This document shows positions 32,938 through 42,341 of a DNA stretch of 64,000 bases, one piece after another; within the stretch, counting starts at the first letter, position 1, and every line of letters begins with the position of its first letter. A program made the translations under genes and the position numbers. The notes beneath the pieces are model-generated. The model worked only from the letters and a program-made list of their open reading frames with translations. It was not told the DNA's origin and ran no database searches. Source of the stretch: Streptomyces sp. IMTB 2501 (GTDB taxonomy: Bacteria; Actinomycetota; Actinomycetes; Streptomycetales; Streptomycetaceae); assembly GCF_001953885.1 (NCBI RefSeq), contig NZ_MQUS01000015.1:1-64000 (forward strand), in the 5' to 3' direction.

Positions 32938-35331
32938 GTGACCATCGCGCCAGCAGATCCGGCTTCAGCCCGCGAAGTCAGCGAGCTGGAGACCGACGGT
33001 CCCGGTACCGCGCTGCTGCGGACCCTGACCGAGCTGACCGCCGACCTCCCCGACGCCGACCCAGGCCGGGTCGCCGCCGCCGCGCTGCGCGGCCGGTCCG
33101 CTCGTGGCGCCTCCGAAATCGCTGCGGAGCTGCGCGAACTGGCCACCGAGGCCGCCGCCGGGCTCATCTCCGAGGACCCCGCCTACTCCAGGCTGGCCGC
33201 CCGGCTGCTGACCCTCTCCATCCGCGCCGAGGCCGCCTCGCAGGGCGTGACGTCCTTCACCGAGTCCGTCGCCGTCGGCCACCGCGAGGGCCTGATCGCC
33301 GACCGCACCGCGGAGTTCGCGCGGCTGCATGCCGAACGCCTCGACGCCCTGGTCGACCGGGCGGCCGACGACCGCTTCGGCTACTTCGGTCTGCGCACCC
33401 TGCACAGCCGCTATCTTCTGCGGCACCCCCTCACCCGCAAGGTCATCGAGACGCCCCAGCACTTCATGCTGCGGGTGGCGAGCGGCCTGGCCGAGGACGA
33501 CACCCCTCGCTCCGTCGACGAAGTCGCCGCGCTCTACGGGCTCATGAGCCGCCTCGACTACCTCCCGTCCTCCCCCACGCTCTTCAACTCCGGCACCCGG
33601 CACCCGCAGATGTCGTCCTGCTATCTCCTCGACTCCCCGCTGGACGAGCTGGACTCCATCTACGACCGCTACCACCAGGTGGCCCGGCTCTCGAAACACG
33701 CCGGCGGCATCGGGCTGTCGTACTCCCGGATCCGCAGCCGCGGTTCGCTGATCCGCGGCACCAACGGGCACTCCAACGGCATCGTCCCGTTCCTGAAGAC
33801 CCTGGACGCCTCGGTGGCCGCGGTGAACCAGGGCGGCCGGCGCAAGGGCGCGGCCGCGGTCTACCTGGAGACCTGGCACTCCGACATCGAGGAGTTCCTG
33901 GAGCTGCGGGACAACACCGGTGAGGACGCCCGCCGTACGCACAACCTGAACCTCGCGCACTGGATCCCGGACGAGTTCATGCGCCGGGTGAACGCCGACG
34001 CGCAGTGGTCCCTCTTCTCCCCCGCCGACGTGCCGGAGCTGGTGGACCTGTGGGGCGAGGAGTTCGACGCCGCCTACCGCAAGGCCGAGGCGGCAGGCCT
34101 GGCGAAGAAGACCATGCCGGCCCGTGAGCTGTACGGCCGGATGATGCGCACCCTCGCGCAGACCGGCAACGGCTGGATGACCTTCAAGGACGCCGCCAAC
34201 CGCACCGCCAACCAGACGGCCCTGCCGGGTCATGTGGTCCACTCCTCCAACCTCTGCACGGAGATCCTGGAGGTCACGGACGACGGCGAGACGGCGGTCT
34301 GCAACCTGGGGTCCGTCAATCTGGGTGCCTTTGTCGACACAGCGACTGGTGACCTCGACTGGGAGCGGCTGGACGAGACCGTCCGCACCGCCGTGACCTT
34401 CCTCGACCGCGTGGTCGACATCAACTTCTACCCGACCGAACAGGCGGGTCGGTCGAACGCCAAGTGGCGTCCCGTCGGCCTCGGCGCGATGGGGCTGCAG
34501 GACGTCTTCTTCAAGCTGCGCCTGCCCTTCGACTCGCCGGAGGCCAAGGCCCTGTCCACGCGGATCGCCGAGCGGATCATGCTCGCCGCGTACGAGGCCT
34601 CCACCGACCTCGCCGAGCGGAGCGGCCCGTTGCCGGCCTGGGAGAAGACCCGTACGGCCCAGGGTGTGCTGCACCCCGACCACTACGGCGTCGAGCTGAC
34701 CTGGCCCGAGCGCTGGGAGGCGCTGCGCCGGCGGATCGCCGCAACAGGCCTGCGCAACTCGCTGCTGCTCGCCATCGCCCCGACGGCGACCATCGCCTCC
34801 ATCGCGGGCGTGTACGAGTGCATCGAGCCGCAGGTGTCGAACCTGTTCAAGCGCGAGACGCTGTCCGGTGAGTTCCTGCAGGTCAACTCGTACCTGGTGC
34901 AGGACCTGAAGAACCTCGGCGTGTGGGACGCGCGGACCCGGGAGGCGCTGCGCGAGTCCAACGGCTCGGTGCAGGACTTCGTCTGGATCCCCGAGGACGT
35001 GCGCGCGCTGTACCGCACGGCGTGGGAGATCCCGCAGCGCGGCCTGATCGACATGGCCGCGGCCCGCACCCCGTTCCTGGACCAGGCGCAGTCCCTGAAC
35101 CTGTTCCTGGAGACGCCGACCATCGGCAAGCTCTCCTCGATGTACGCGTACGCCTGGAAGTCGGGCCTGAAGACGACGTACTACCTGCGCTCCCGCCCGG
35201 CGACCCGGATCGCCCGCGCCGCCCAGGCACAGGCGCGGACCCCCGTCCCCATCCCCGTCCAGCAGGTCGCCGACCCCGAGGCGATCGCCTGCTCCCTGGA
35301 AAACCCCGAGTCCTGCGAGGCCTGCCAATAA
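32938..35331 (+). CDS. nrdA: class Ia ribonucleotide reductase, large (alpha) subunit
   Basis: Reduces ribonucleoside diphosphates to deoxyribonucleotides with NrdB. The 797-residue protein has the active-site cysteines in QMSSCYLLDSPLDELDSIYD, SSNLCTEILEV (thiyl-radical Cys) and AVCNLGSVNLGAF, the substrate loop APTATIASIAGVYECIEP, radical-transfer TTYYLRSR and the redox tail CEACQ. I see no N-terminal ATP-cone, so dATP inhibition of the usual kind may be absent. GTG 32938 with GAGGGAGA upstream. Expression is controlled by the B12 riboswitch. The stop overlaps nrdB by one base (TAATG). Confidence 0.96.
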   Translation: MTIAPADPASAREVSELETDGPGTALLRTLTELTADLPDADPGRVAAAALRGRSARGASEIAAELRELATEAAAGLISEDPAYSRLAARLLTLSIRAEAASQGVTSFTESVAVGHREGLIADRTAEFARLHAERLDALVDRAADDRFGYFGLRTLHSRYLLRHPLTRKVIETPQHFMLRVASGLAEDDTPRSVDEVAALYGLMSRLDYLPSSPTLFNSGTRHPQMSSCYLLDSPLDELDSIYDRYHQVARLSKHAGGIGLSYSRIRSRGSLIRGTNGHSNGIVPFLKTLDASVAAVNQGGRRKGAAAVYLETWHSDIEEFLELRDNTGEDARRTHNLNLAHWIPDEFMRRVNADAQWSLFSPADVPELVDLWGEEFDAAYRKAEAAGLAKKTMPARELYGRMMRTLAQTGNGWMTFKDAANRTANQTALPGHVVHSSNLCTEILEVTDDGETAVCNLGSVNLGAFVDTATGDLDWERLDETVRTAVTFLDRVVDINFYPTEQAGRSNAKWRPVGLGAMGLQDVFFKLRLPFDSPEAKALSTRIAERIMLAAYEASTDLAERSGPLPAWEKTRTAQGVLHPDHYGVELTWPERWEALRRRIAATGLRNSLLLAIAPTATIASIAGVYECIEPQVSNLFKRETLSGEFLQVNSYLVQDLKNLGVWDARTREALRESNGSVQDFVWIPEDVRALYRTAWEIPQRGLIDMAAARTPFLDQAQSLNLFLETPTIGKLSSMYAYAWKSGLKTTYYLRSRPATRIARAAQAQARTPVPIPVQQVADPEAIACSLENPESCEACQ

Positions 35332-36344
35332 TGACCACCCGTAACACCAACCTGCTCGACCCGGGCTTCGAACTGACCCTGCGCCCCATGCGCTACCCGG
35401 ACTTCTACGAGCGCTACCGGGACGCGATCAAGAACACCTGGACCGTGGAGGAGGTCGACCTCCACTCGGACGTCGCCGACCTCGCGAAGCTGACCCCGGC
35501 CGAGCAGCATCTGATCGGCCGGCTGGTGGCCTTCTTCGCGACGGGCGACTCGATCGTCGCGAACAACCTGGTCCTGACCCTGTACAAGCACATCAACTCC
35601 CCCGAGGCGCGGCTGTACCTCAGCCGTCAGCTCTTCGAGGAGGCCGTGCACGTCCAGTTCTATCTGACGCTGCTGGACACCTACCTGCCCGATCCGGAGG
35701 ACCGGGCGGCGGCCTTCGCGGCCGTCGAGAACATCCCCTCCATCCGCGAGAAGGCCGAGTTCTGCTTCAAGTGGATCGACTCGGTGGAGAAGCTCGACCG
35801 GCTGGAGACGAAGGCCGACCGCCGTCGCTTCCTGCTCAACCTGATCTGCTTCGCCGCGTGCATCGAGGGCCTGTTCTTCTACGGTGCGTTCGCGTACGTC
35901 TACTGGTTCCGCAGCCGGGGTCTGCTGCACGGTCTCGCCACCGGCACCAACTGGGTGTTCCGTGACGAGACGATGCACATGTCCTTCGCCTTCGACGTGG
36001 TCGACACCGTCCGCAAGGAGGAGCCGGACCTCTTCGACGACGAGCTCCAGCAGCAGGTCGTCGACATGCTCAAGGAGGCGGTCGAGGCCGAGCTGCAGTT
36101 CGCCCGCGACCTGTGCGGCGACGGCCTGCCGGGCATGAACACCGAGTCGATGCGGCAGTACCTGCAGTGCGTCGCCGACCAGCGGCTCACCCGCCTCGGC
36201 TTCGCCCCGGTGTACGGCTCGCAGAACCCGTTCTCCTTCATGGAGCTGCAGGGCGTTCAGGAGCTGACGAACTTCTTCGAGCGCCGCCCGTCGGCGTACC
36301 AGGTCGCGGTCGAGGGCACGGTCGACCTGGACGAGGACTTCTGA
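35331..36344 (+). CDS. nrdB: class Ia ribonucleotide reductase, small (beta) subunit
   Basis: Provides the di-iron tyrosyl radical for NrdA, 337 residues. Iron ligands and the radical Tyr are in place: FFATGDSIVANN (Asp), RQLFEEAVHVQFY (Glu, His and, four residues later, the radical Tyr), and VFRDETMHMSF (Glu/His of the second half). ATG 35331 overlaps the nrdA stop by one base. In S. coelicolor an AraC-like gene, nrdS, follows; here only 90 bp separate nrdB from the convergent P450 gene, so nrdS is absent from this place. Confidence 0.96.
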   Translation: MTTRNTNLLDPGFELTLRPMRYPDFYERYRDAIKNTWTVEEVDLHSDVADLAKLTPAEQHLIGRLVAFFATGDSIVANNLVLTLYKHINSPEARLYLSRQLFEEAVHVQFYLTLLDTYLPDPEDRAAAFAAVENIPSIREKAEFCFKWIDSVEKLDRLETKADRRRFLLNLICFAACIEGLFFYGAFAYVYWFRSRGLLHGLATGTNWVFRDETMHMSFAFDVVDTVRKEEPDLFDDELQQQVVDMLKEAVEAELQFARDLCGDGLPGMNTESMRQYLQCVADQRLTRLGFAPVYGSQNPFSFMELQGVQELTNFFERRPSAYQVAVEGTVDLDEDF

Positions 36345-36434
36345 GTCGGCCTGCCCCTCGGCACCACCCCGCACGCCTACCGGCGCGCGTTCCGGGGCCC
36401 GCGGGCCGCCTGAGCGCACGCCGGTAACAGGTGA

Positions 36435-37805
36435 TCACCAGGGCATCGCCCGCAGTCGCAGGTCGTGCGGGCGGAGGGTGATGCCCACCCTGGTCGTGTC
36501 GTTCGACCCGCTCACCTGCTCGAAGCGGTACTTCGCCGAGATCGCCGCGGTGATCAGGCTCAGCTGGGTCATCGAGAAGTGGTCGCTGGGGCACTTGCGG
36601 TTGCCGACGCTGAAGGGGCTCATGGCGTACTTCGGTACGTCCTTGACCCGCTCCGGCAGCCACCGGTCGGGGTCGAAGTCGAGGTGGCGGTCGTACGAGT
36701 GGGCGTCGCGCTGGATCGCGTACGGGCTGTAGACGATGTCCGCCCCGGCCGGAATGCGATACCCGCCGAGTTCGGTGTCGGTGACCGCGCGCCGCGTCAA
36801 TATCCATACGGCGGGCCTGAGCCGCATGGCCTCGACGACGACATTGTTGGTGTGCGTGAGTGTGCGGACGTGCTCGAATCCGACCGGTCGGCCGCCGGTC
36901 ACGGATTCGACCTCGGTCCGTACCTTCTCGGCGTGTTCCGGGTGTTCCGCGAGCACCTGCAGCAGCCACATGATCGTGGAGGCGACTGTTTCGCTGCCGG
37001 GGGTGAGTATCGCGACGACCTGGTCGTGGATCTCCTGTTCCCCGATGGGGTCGCCATTGTCGTCCTTCGCCTCCAGCAATGCCGTCAGCAAATCGTCCGG
37101 CTTTTGACCAGATGCCCTCCGCTCGGCGACGATCTCGTCGACCAGCAGATGCAAATCGGCCAGGGCCCGGTTGAATTCGCGGTTGGCCGGGAACGGCAGC
37201 CGGTACAGCGGCCCGAGCGGGACGACCATGCGCCGGTACATGCCCCGGAAGACGGCGGCGAGGTCGATGCTGAGCCGCTCGGCGCGCTCGTCCATGTAGT
37301 CGCCGCGCAGCAGGCAGCGGGCGGCGATACGGACGGCGACCCGGAAGGACTCGGAGGTGCAGTCGATGGTCTCGCCGGGCCGCCAGCGCTCGGTCAGCGC
37401 ATGCGCCTCCTCCTGCATGACCGGTCCGTAGTCGGGGATGGCGTCCAGCCGGAACGCGGGCTGGATGGTGCGGCGCTGGCGTCGGTGGCGGGGCCCGTTG
37501 GCGGTGGCCACGCCCTCCTTGCCGAGCAGCCCCTCCAGGGACTCCCACAGGGGTCCGTCGATCTTGAAGTCGGGACTGAGCGCGAGCGCGCCGGTGAGCG
37601 CCGGAGTGGTGACGGCGTACACCGTCTTGGGGCCGAGCTTGAGGCGTACCACGTCGCCGTGCTCACGGAGCCGGGACATGAAGGCGAGCGGGTCGCGGAC
37701 CAGTTTCAGGCCGTGCCCGAGACCCGGCACGGCCCCGCCGGCCAGGGGCGGTTCGCGCAGTTCGGTGGTCTCGGAGGTCCGGGGCTGCGCAGACTCGACG
37801 GTCAT
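36435..37805 (-). CDS. cyp170A1: cytochrome P450, albaflavenone synthase (CYP170A type)
   Basis: Oxidises epi-isozizaene to albaflavenone in two steps. The 456-residue protein has the heme-binding motif FSVGNRKCPS (Cys405), the ExxR motif in VVVEAMRLRP, and an atypical I-helix AILTPGSETVAST where Pro-Gly-Ser replaces the usual Ala-Gly-x. Sequence closely matches CYP170A1, which is also reported to have a second terpene-synthase (farnesene) active site. ATG 37805 overlaps the stop of the terpene synthase gene (ATGA), so both are translated together; this gene is second. Confidence 0.93.
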   Translation of the reverse strand: MTVESAQPRTSETTELREPPLAGGAVPGLGHGLKLVRDPLAFMSRLREHGDVVRLKLGPKTVYAVTTPALTGALALSPDFKIDGPLWESLEGLLGKEGVATANGPRHRRQRRTIQPAFRLDAIPDYGPVMQEEAHALTERWRPGETIDCTSESFRVAVRIAARCLLRGDYMDERAERLSIDLAAVFRGMYRRMVVPLGPLYRLPFPANREFNRALADLHLLVDEIVAERRASGQKPDDLLTALLEAKDDNGDPIGEQEIHDQVVAILTPGSETVASTIMWLLQVLAEHPEHAEKVRTEVESVTGGRPVGFEHVRTLTHTNNVVVEAMRLRPAVWILTRRAVTDTELGGYRIPAGADIVYSPYAIQRDAHSYDRHLDFDPDRWLPERVKDVPKYAMSPFSVGNRKCPSDHFSMTQLSLITAAISAKYRFEQVSGSNDTTRVGITLRPHDLRLRAMPW

Positions 37806-38887
37806 TTCTCACCTGCCGCTTCGTTCGTGACGTACGGGGGCGTGGACCGGTCGTCCCAGGTGTCGACCATGTACCGGCCGGACTCGTGGTGGAACCAGTA
37901 CACGGAGCTGAACCAGTTGCGCATATTGCCGACACAGGAGCGCACCGCGGCGCTCAATTCCTTTCCGCGGACCGTGCCGTCGGCGAGTTGGTCGGCGAAC
38001 CGCAGGGCGATCTGCTCGGCTTCGAGGAATTCGCTGATGCATTCCTCGACGCGCCGCCTTACTTCGTCCACCGCTTCCTCGAGACTCAACCCCTCATGGG
38101 TGATGAGACTGATTCCGAGATTGTGGACCTCGTCGCCCGCTATTTCCTTCGGCAGCGAGCAGAGATCGTTGTACCAGGCGGCGAATTCCTGGCTGAGCAG
38201 CGCCGGCCGGCGATAGGCCGGGTTTTCCCGTATGGCGTCCGGGAGTTCGCAACCCGCGGTTGGTTCGAGCAGGTCCGTCCATATCCAGTGCGCGAAGGTG
38301 TGCCGGCGCAGGGCGAGATATTCCTCGACACCGGGGATGTATCCCGTGGTGCGGTTGCGGAACTCGCGGTCGTACGCCTCGACCACGGTGTGGAAGTGCC
38401 GGGCGAACCGCTGGTTCCAGGTGCGCGGCAGGAAGCCGTACAGTCGCAGCACGCTGTCCGCGAAGCCCGCGACCAGCGGATCCGGGTGGTGCAGATGGTG
38501 CCGGGGCGCGTCGAGGGCCGCGTGCAGGCGGTACCTCAGGCGCCGCCAGTCTCCGGCCCGGCCGTGGACCCTGTCCCGGTCGTGACGGTCGTCCCAGACG
38601 AAGAACCACGCGCTGTAGTCGGCGATGGCCTGGAGGACCTCCTCGGGGGCGCCGAGGTAGTAGCCGGCCATCAGGTCCGTGTAGCAAAGTCCATCGGCAT
38701 ATTCATGCACCTTGTCCGCCGGCATGAACCGTTTTTCCAGCAGCCAGCGTCGTGTCATCTGCTGGAGCCGCGGCCAATACGGATGCAGTTGCCGCGGAAA
38801 GGCGGACTCGATCACCGGAAGTGCCAGTGAGGGTGGTACTACGACCGCCGTTGGCGTCGCGGTGGTGCTGTGTGGGAAAGCTTGCAC
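37802..38887 (-). CDS. cyc1: epi-isozizaene synthase (class I sesquiterpene cyclase)
   Basis: Cyclises farnesyl diphosphate to epi-isozizaene, precursor of the antibiotic albaflavenone. The 361-residue length equals that of the characterised S. coelicolor enzyme. The metal-binding motifs are DDRHD (99-103) and the NSE motif NDLCSLPKE (240-248); the C-terminal SSVYWFHHESGRYMVDTWDD with the RY pair is also conserved. GTG 38887 has GAGAGGGG upstream, whereas the longer open frame adds residues unlike the family. First gene of the two-gene albaflavenone operon. The 303-bp upstream region to 39190 holds the def terminator but no other gene. Confidence 0.95.
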   Translation of the reverse strand: MQAFPHSTTATPTAVVVPPSLALPVIESAFPRQLHPYWPRLQQMTRRWLLEKRFMPADKVHEYADGLCYTDLMAGYYLGAPEEVLQAIADYSAWFFVWDDRHDRDRVHGRAGDWRRLRYRLHAALDAPRHHLHHPDPLVAGFADSVLRLYGFLPRTWNQRFARHFHTVVEAYDREFRNRTTGYIPGVEEYLALRRHTFAHWIWTDLLEPTAGCELPDAIRENPAYRRPALLSQEFAAWYNDLCSLPKEIAGDEVHNLGISLITHEGLSLEEAVDEVRRRVEECISEFLEAEQIALRFADQLADGTVRGKELSAAVRSCVGNMRNWFSSVYWFHHESGRYMVDTWDDRSTPPYVTNEAAGEK

Positions 38888-39137
38888 GGACAAACCCCTC
38901 TCAGCCGCCTGGAGCGCACACCCCTCCGGTGTGCCGGGCGTGCGCCGTTGCGTATCCCCGCCCTTACCATTCAGCACCACAACTGACCGCCATGGGAACG
39001 GATTTGCTTCACTCACTACCCCAAGGTGCCGAGAATCTCCCCCCACATGACCGATTAGGGATCACAACAAGCACAGAAGGGGCCGGTTGTACGGCGCACG
39101 GACGCACACACGGACGAGCGGGGCGTGGCCGTACGAA

Positions 39138-39173
39138 GGGCGCCCGACCGGGAGTGATCCCCGTCGGGCGCCC
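39138..39173 (-). terminator. terminator after peptide deformylase
   Basis: Perfect 11-bp stem GGGCGCCCGAC (39138-39148) / GTCGGGCGCCC (39163-39173) with a 14-nt loop, 17 nt beyond the def stop. Confidence 0.8.
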
Positions 39174-39190
39174 AGGCAGGCCGGTGCCGG

Positions 39191-39841
39191 CTAGTCGTTC
39201 GCGACCACGGGATAACGTGGCTCGTTCTCGTCCATCTGCCGCAGCGCGTCCTTGCGGTCCCGCTTGGACAGCCGGTCGATGTACAGGTAGCCGTAGAGGT
39301 GGTCGGTCTCGTGCTGCAAACACCGTGCGAAGTAACCGGTGCCGCGGACCTTGATCGGGTTGCCCTGTTCGTCCTGGCCGGTGACCTCGGCGTGGTCGGG
39401 ACGGGCGAGCGGAGCGTAGGCCGTCGGCACGGAGAGGCAGCCCTCGTTGCTGTCGTCCAGGCGGCGCTTGTCGGCCGGCAGGTCGACCAGCTTCGGGTTG
39501 CACACCACACCCACGTGCCGGACGCCCTCGTCGTCCATGCAGTCGTAGACGAAGACCTTCAGGTCGACACCGATCTGGTTGGCGGCGAGGCCCACACCCT
39601 CGGCGGTGCGCTGGCTGGCGAACATGTCGGCAGCCAGCTGCCGCAGCTCCTCGCCGAACTCGGTGACGTCCTTGCACTCCTTGTGCAGCACCGGGTTGCC
39701 GACGACCGTGATGGGCCGCGAGGTCCCGTGCTCCCGCCATGCCTTCTCGCGCTCCTCGCAGTCCTCCGTGTCGACGACATAGCCCTCGTCGTCGACGGGG
39801 AGCACGCCCGCGTGCTGCTGATCGGTGTCCTGCTGCGCCAT
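39191..39841 (-). CDS. def: peptide deformylase
   Basis: Removes the formyl group from nascent proteins. 216 residues with the three diagnostic motifs: GVGLAANQIG, EGCLSVP (metal Cys) and QHETDHLYG (HExxH). There is an N-terminal extension of about 40 residues (DTDQQHAGVLPVDDEGYVVD...) before the catalytic domain, longer than in E. coli, as in several actinobacterial paralogues. ATG 39841 chosen; the open frame upstream crosses the repeat at 39901. Metal expected to be Fe(II) or Ni by family. Confidence 0.93.
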   Translation of the reverse strand: MAQQDTDQQHAGVLPVDDEGYVVDTEDCEEREKAWREHGTSRPITVVGNPVLHKECKDVTEFGEELRQLAADMFASQRTAEGVGLAANQIGVDLKVFVYDCMDDEGVRHVGVVCNPKLVDLPADKRRLDDSNEGCLSVPTAYAPLARPDHAEVTGQDEQGNPIKVRGTGYFARCLQHETDHLYGYLYIDRLSKRDRKDALRQMDENEPRYPVVAND

Positions 39842-39900
39842 GACCGACGTACGCCTTCCTGCACAAAAACTGGGAGTGAATGCTGATACAGGGTACGTGG

Positions 39901-39960
39901 GCGCGCCCCCAGGGGGCGCGGGGAACTGCACGACCAGCCACAACGGACTCGCAGTGGGGA
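39901..39960. repeat. dispersed Streptomyces palindromic repeat / terminator
   Basis: CGCGCCCCC-A-GGGGGCGCG stem (39902-39920) followed by GGGAACTGCACGACCAGCCACAA, a sequence type I recall from many Streptomyces intergenic regions. It lies just past the stop of the TPR gene, where it probably terminates transcription. Family identity is from memory. Confidence 0.55.
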
Positions 39961-39967
39961 GAACGCC

Positions 39968-40948
39968 TCAGCACACCTCTTCGAGATCCCGCCAGTCACG
40001 CGAGTCCGGGCTGTCAGCCACCCAGCCGTCCAGCAACCCACGAACCAGCGAGGCCGGCGCGGCCACCCCGCACTCCCGCTCCGGCACCCACAACTGCCCG
40101 TCCGTCCGATGACCGAGCGGCCCCGGATGACCGGGCTCACTGTGGTCGTGCGGGTCCAGGTGAACCCCTTCGCCCTCGTCCGACGGCATCCGCGACTCCG
40201 AGCACATCCGGCACAGCAGCCGCACCGAGGAGGACCAGTCCTCCGCGGCGAACCCCGCGTCCGCGGCCAACTGCTCCAGCGCGTCCCGGTCCGCCTCCGT
40301 GGCCGCCTCCAGCAGGACCACCCAGGTCGGCACGGGCGAGGGCGCCCACAGCTCGATCTCGTCGAAGACCGGATAGGCATGGCCGGCGGACGTGGTGCGC
40401 TCGCCGTGCGGGACACCGTCGTGCAGCACGACCTCGCCCCAGCGCCGCCCGGACGAGGGAAGCGGGATGGACAGTACCTCGATCCGCGCCGGGTCCAGCC
40501 TGCGGCCCCAGACGACCTCGGCCTCACCCTCCGGGGAGAGCCGTACGGCCGCACTGCCCAGCTCCATGCCGACCGGTTCCGCGGCCACGGTGGCGCCGCC
40601 GGGCACCTTCAGCCCGTACGCCTGCCAGGCGCGGCGGGCCAGCGGCCAGTCCTGCAGGGCGGTGGCGGCGATGCCGACGTTCCACCAGTCGGGCGCCCCG
40701 GTCTCCCGGTCGAGCAGCGCGACCGCGCGGAGCCCGGCCGCACGGGCCTGCTCCCAGTCGTGCCGGAACTTGTGCAGCAGGGCGAGGTTGAACCAGGACT
40801 CCGACAGCCAGGGCTCCAGGTCGGCGGCCCGTGTCAGCAGCTCGCCCGCGTCCTCGTACCGGCCGTCGCCGATCAGCGTGAACGCGCGGTCGGTGGCCTG
40901 CCGCCAGGAGGCGGAGGGCCGGTGCCGTCCCTTGCCGAAGATCCTCAC
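39968..40948 (-). CDS. tetratricopeptide-repeat protein, unknown function
   Basis: 326 residues. The N-terminal third contains TPR-like helices (ASWRQATDRAFTLIGDGRYEDAGELLTRAADLEPW, SESWFNLALLHKFRHDWEQARAAGLRAVALL), followed by a large mixed domain with WVPERECG near the end and two Cys in RLLCRMCSES. Conserved next to def in streptomycetes. GTG 40948 is chosen because the conserved sequence starts RIFGKGRHRPS; the open frame extends to 41056 without similarity. A protein-interaction role is likely; nothing more specific can be said. Confidence 0.8.
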   Translation of the reverse strand: MRIFGKGRHRPSASWRQATDRAFTLIGDGRYEDAGELLTRAADLEPWLSESWFNLALLHKFRHDWEQARAAGLRAVALLDRETGAPDWWNVGIAATALQDWPLARRAWQAYGLKVPGGATVAAEPVGMELGSAAVRLSPEGEAEVVWGRRLDPARIEVLSIPLPSSGRRWGEVVLHDGVPHGERTTSAGHAYPVFDEIELWAPSPVPTWVVLLEAATEADRDALEQLAADAGFAAEDWSSSVRLLCRMCSESRMPSDEGEGVHLDPHDHSEPGHPGPLGHRTDGQLWVPERECGVAAPASLVRGLLDGWVADSPDSRDWRDLEEVC

Positions 40949-41048
40949 GATTCCCGCCTGCCAGTTCCAGTTCCGCACAATGGGCTGGCTTGTGCCCCCG
41001 GACACCCTCTCCCTCGCATCCAACCACGTACGGCGGGAAAGGCGCTCA

Positions 41049-42341
41049 TTACCCATGGGTTACCCAGCGGCGGGCGGGGTCAGACAGTGCCGTACCTCTC
41101 CCGTCGTCGTCCACCGGCGCGCGCTGGAGCCAGGCCCGCGGCCGGGCCAGCACCCGGGCGAGGGACTCCACCACCTCGGGAGCGTAGTCACCGGCGGTGC
41201 CGAGGCGCAGTTCCTCCAGCGCCCGCAGGGGGCCCTCGGGTCCGGCGTCCCGGCTCTTCTCCTCATAGGCGTTCACGGCCCGGATGATCCGCGCGGCGAC
41301 CGGCTGTTCGCGGTAGGGGTCCGCCTGCCGTTCCACCATCACGGCGACGGCCGCGGCCACCCCGGTCTGCCGGACGACGGCCCCGCCGAGCAGCGCGATG
41401 CGCCGCTGTTCCCCGGCGGGCAGTTCGGCGGTGGCGCCGGCCGGGACCGGGTCGAGCAGGCTGAGCTGGCCGATGTCGTGCATGAGGGCCGCGTACTCCA
41501 GAACGGTCAGGTCGCCCTCGGTCAGAGCGAGATCCCGGCCGACGGCGAGGCTGAGCGCGGCGACCCGGCGGGCGTGCCCGGCAGGGGTGCACCCGGCGAT
41601 CTCGGTGGCGCGGGCCAGGGAGGCGATGGTCTGCCGGTAGGTGGCGCGGACGGCCGCGTACCGGCGCACGGACAACTGGGTGAGCAGCAGGGGCAGACAG
41701 AACACGGGCAGCGCCCACAGCCCGACGACGGCGACCGCGAGCGCCATCACCGCGCCGGTCGCGCAGACGGCGGATCCGATGCCCAGCAGCCCGCGCAGTT
41801 CCTCGCGCAGCAGCGGGCCGAAGGGCCAGTGGGTGCGGGAGCGGGCGAGGGCGGCGGCCAGGACGGCGTCGCACAGGGCGGTGAGACCGAGCAGGGTGAC
41901 CAGGAGCAGGGCGTAGGCGGGGCCGTTCCAGGCGGCGAACAGGCCCCTGTTGTAAAGGGGTTGGAAGCAGACGGCGGTGAATCCGACGATGAGCACGCGG
42001 CGGGCCAGATGGTCGAGGGTGGGGGTGCGCCCGGACCAGATGTGCGGTACGGCGCCGAGCAGGGCGGCGGCGAGGACGACGGCGACGACCTGCGCAGGGC
42101 CGGCTTGCGTGGGCCGCCCGGCGTCCGCTCCGAGCAGGGCGTACGACAGTGAGCCGGCGGTGCCGAGGGGCGCGGCCTGCCGTACCTGGGCGCCGCTCCA
42201 CCGGGTCAGCTCGCCGACCGCTATGAGCACCCCGAAGGCGAGCGCGACGCCCCGGTCGTCGAGGCCGGTCCACAGGGTGACGGCGAGGGAGCCGGCCGCG
42301 GTGAGGGCGGCGGCGCCGTGGACGATCCGCAGGGCGGTCAC
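41049..42341 (-). CDS. membrane HD-domain protein with degenerate GYP region
   Basis: 430 residues: six to eight hydrophobic segments in the first 260 residues, then an HD-superfamily domain (ATEIAGCTPAGHARRVAALSLAVG, EYAALMHDIGQLSLLDPV with the HD pair). The HD-GYP signature HHERxDGxGYP is absent; the equivalent region reads VMVERQADPYREQPV. If a phosphodiesterase at all, it should differ from its neighbour. GTG 42341 overlaps the TGA of the upstream HD-GYP gene (GTGA), so the two are co-translated. Confidence 0.82.
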   Translation of the reverse strand: MTALRIVHGAAALTAAGSLAVTLWTGLDDRGVALAFGVLIAVGELTRWSGAQVRQAAPLGTAGSLSYALLGADAGRPTQAGPAQVVAVVLAAALLGAVPHIWSGRTPTLDHLARRVLIVGFTAVCFQPLYNRGLFAAWNGPAYALLLVTLLGLTALCDAVLAAALARSRTHWPFGPLLREELRGLLGIGSAVCATGAVMALAVAVVGLWALPVFCLPLLLTQLSVRRYAAVRATYRQTIASLARATEIAGCTPAGHARRVAALSLAVGRDLALTEGDLTVLEYAALMHDIGQLSLLDPVPAGATAELPAGEQRRIALLGGAVVRQTGVAAAVAVMVERQADPYREQPVAARIIRAVNAYEEKSRDAGPEGPLRALEELRLGTAGDYAPEVVESLARVLARPRAWLQRAPVDDDGRGTALSDPARRWVTHG

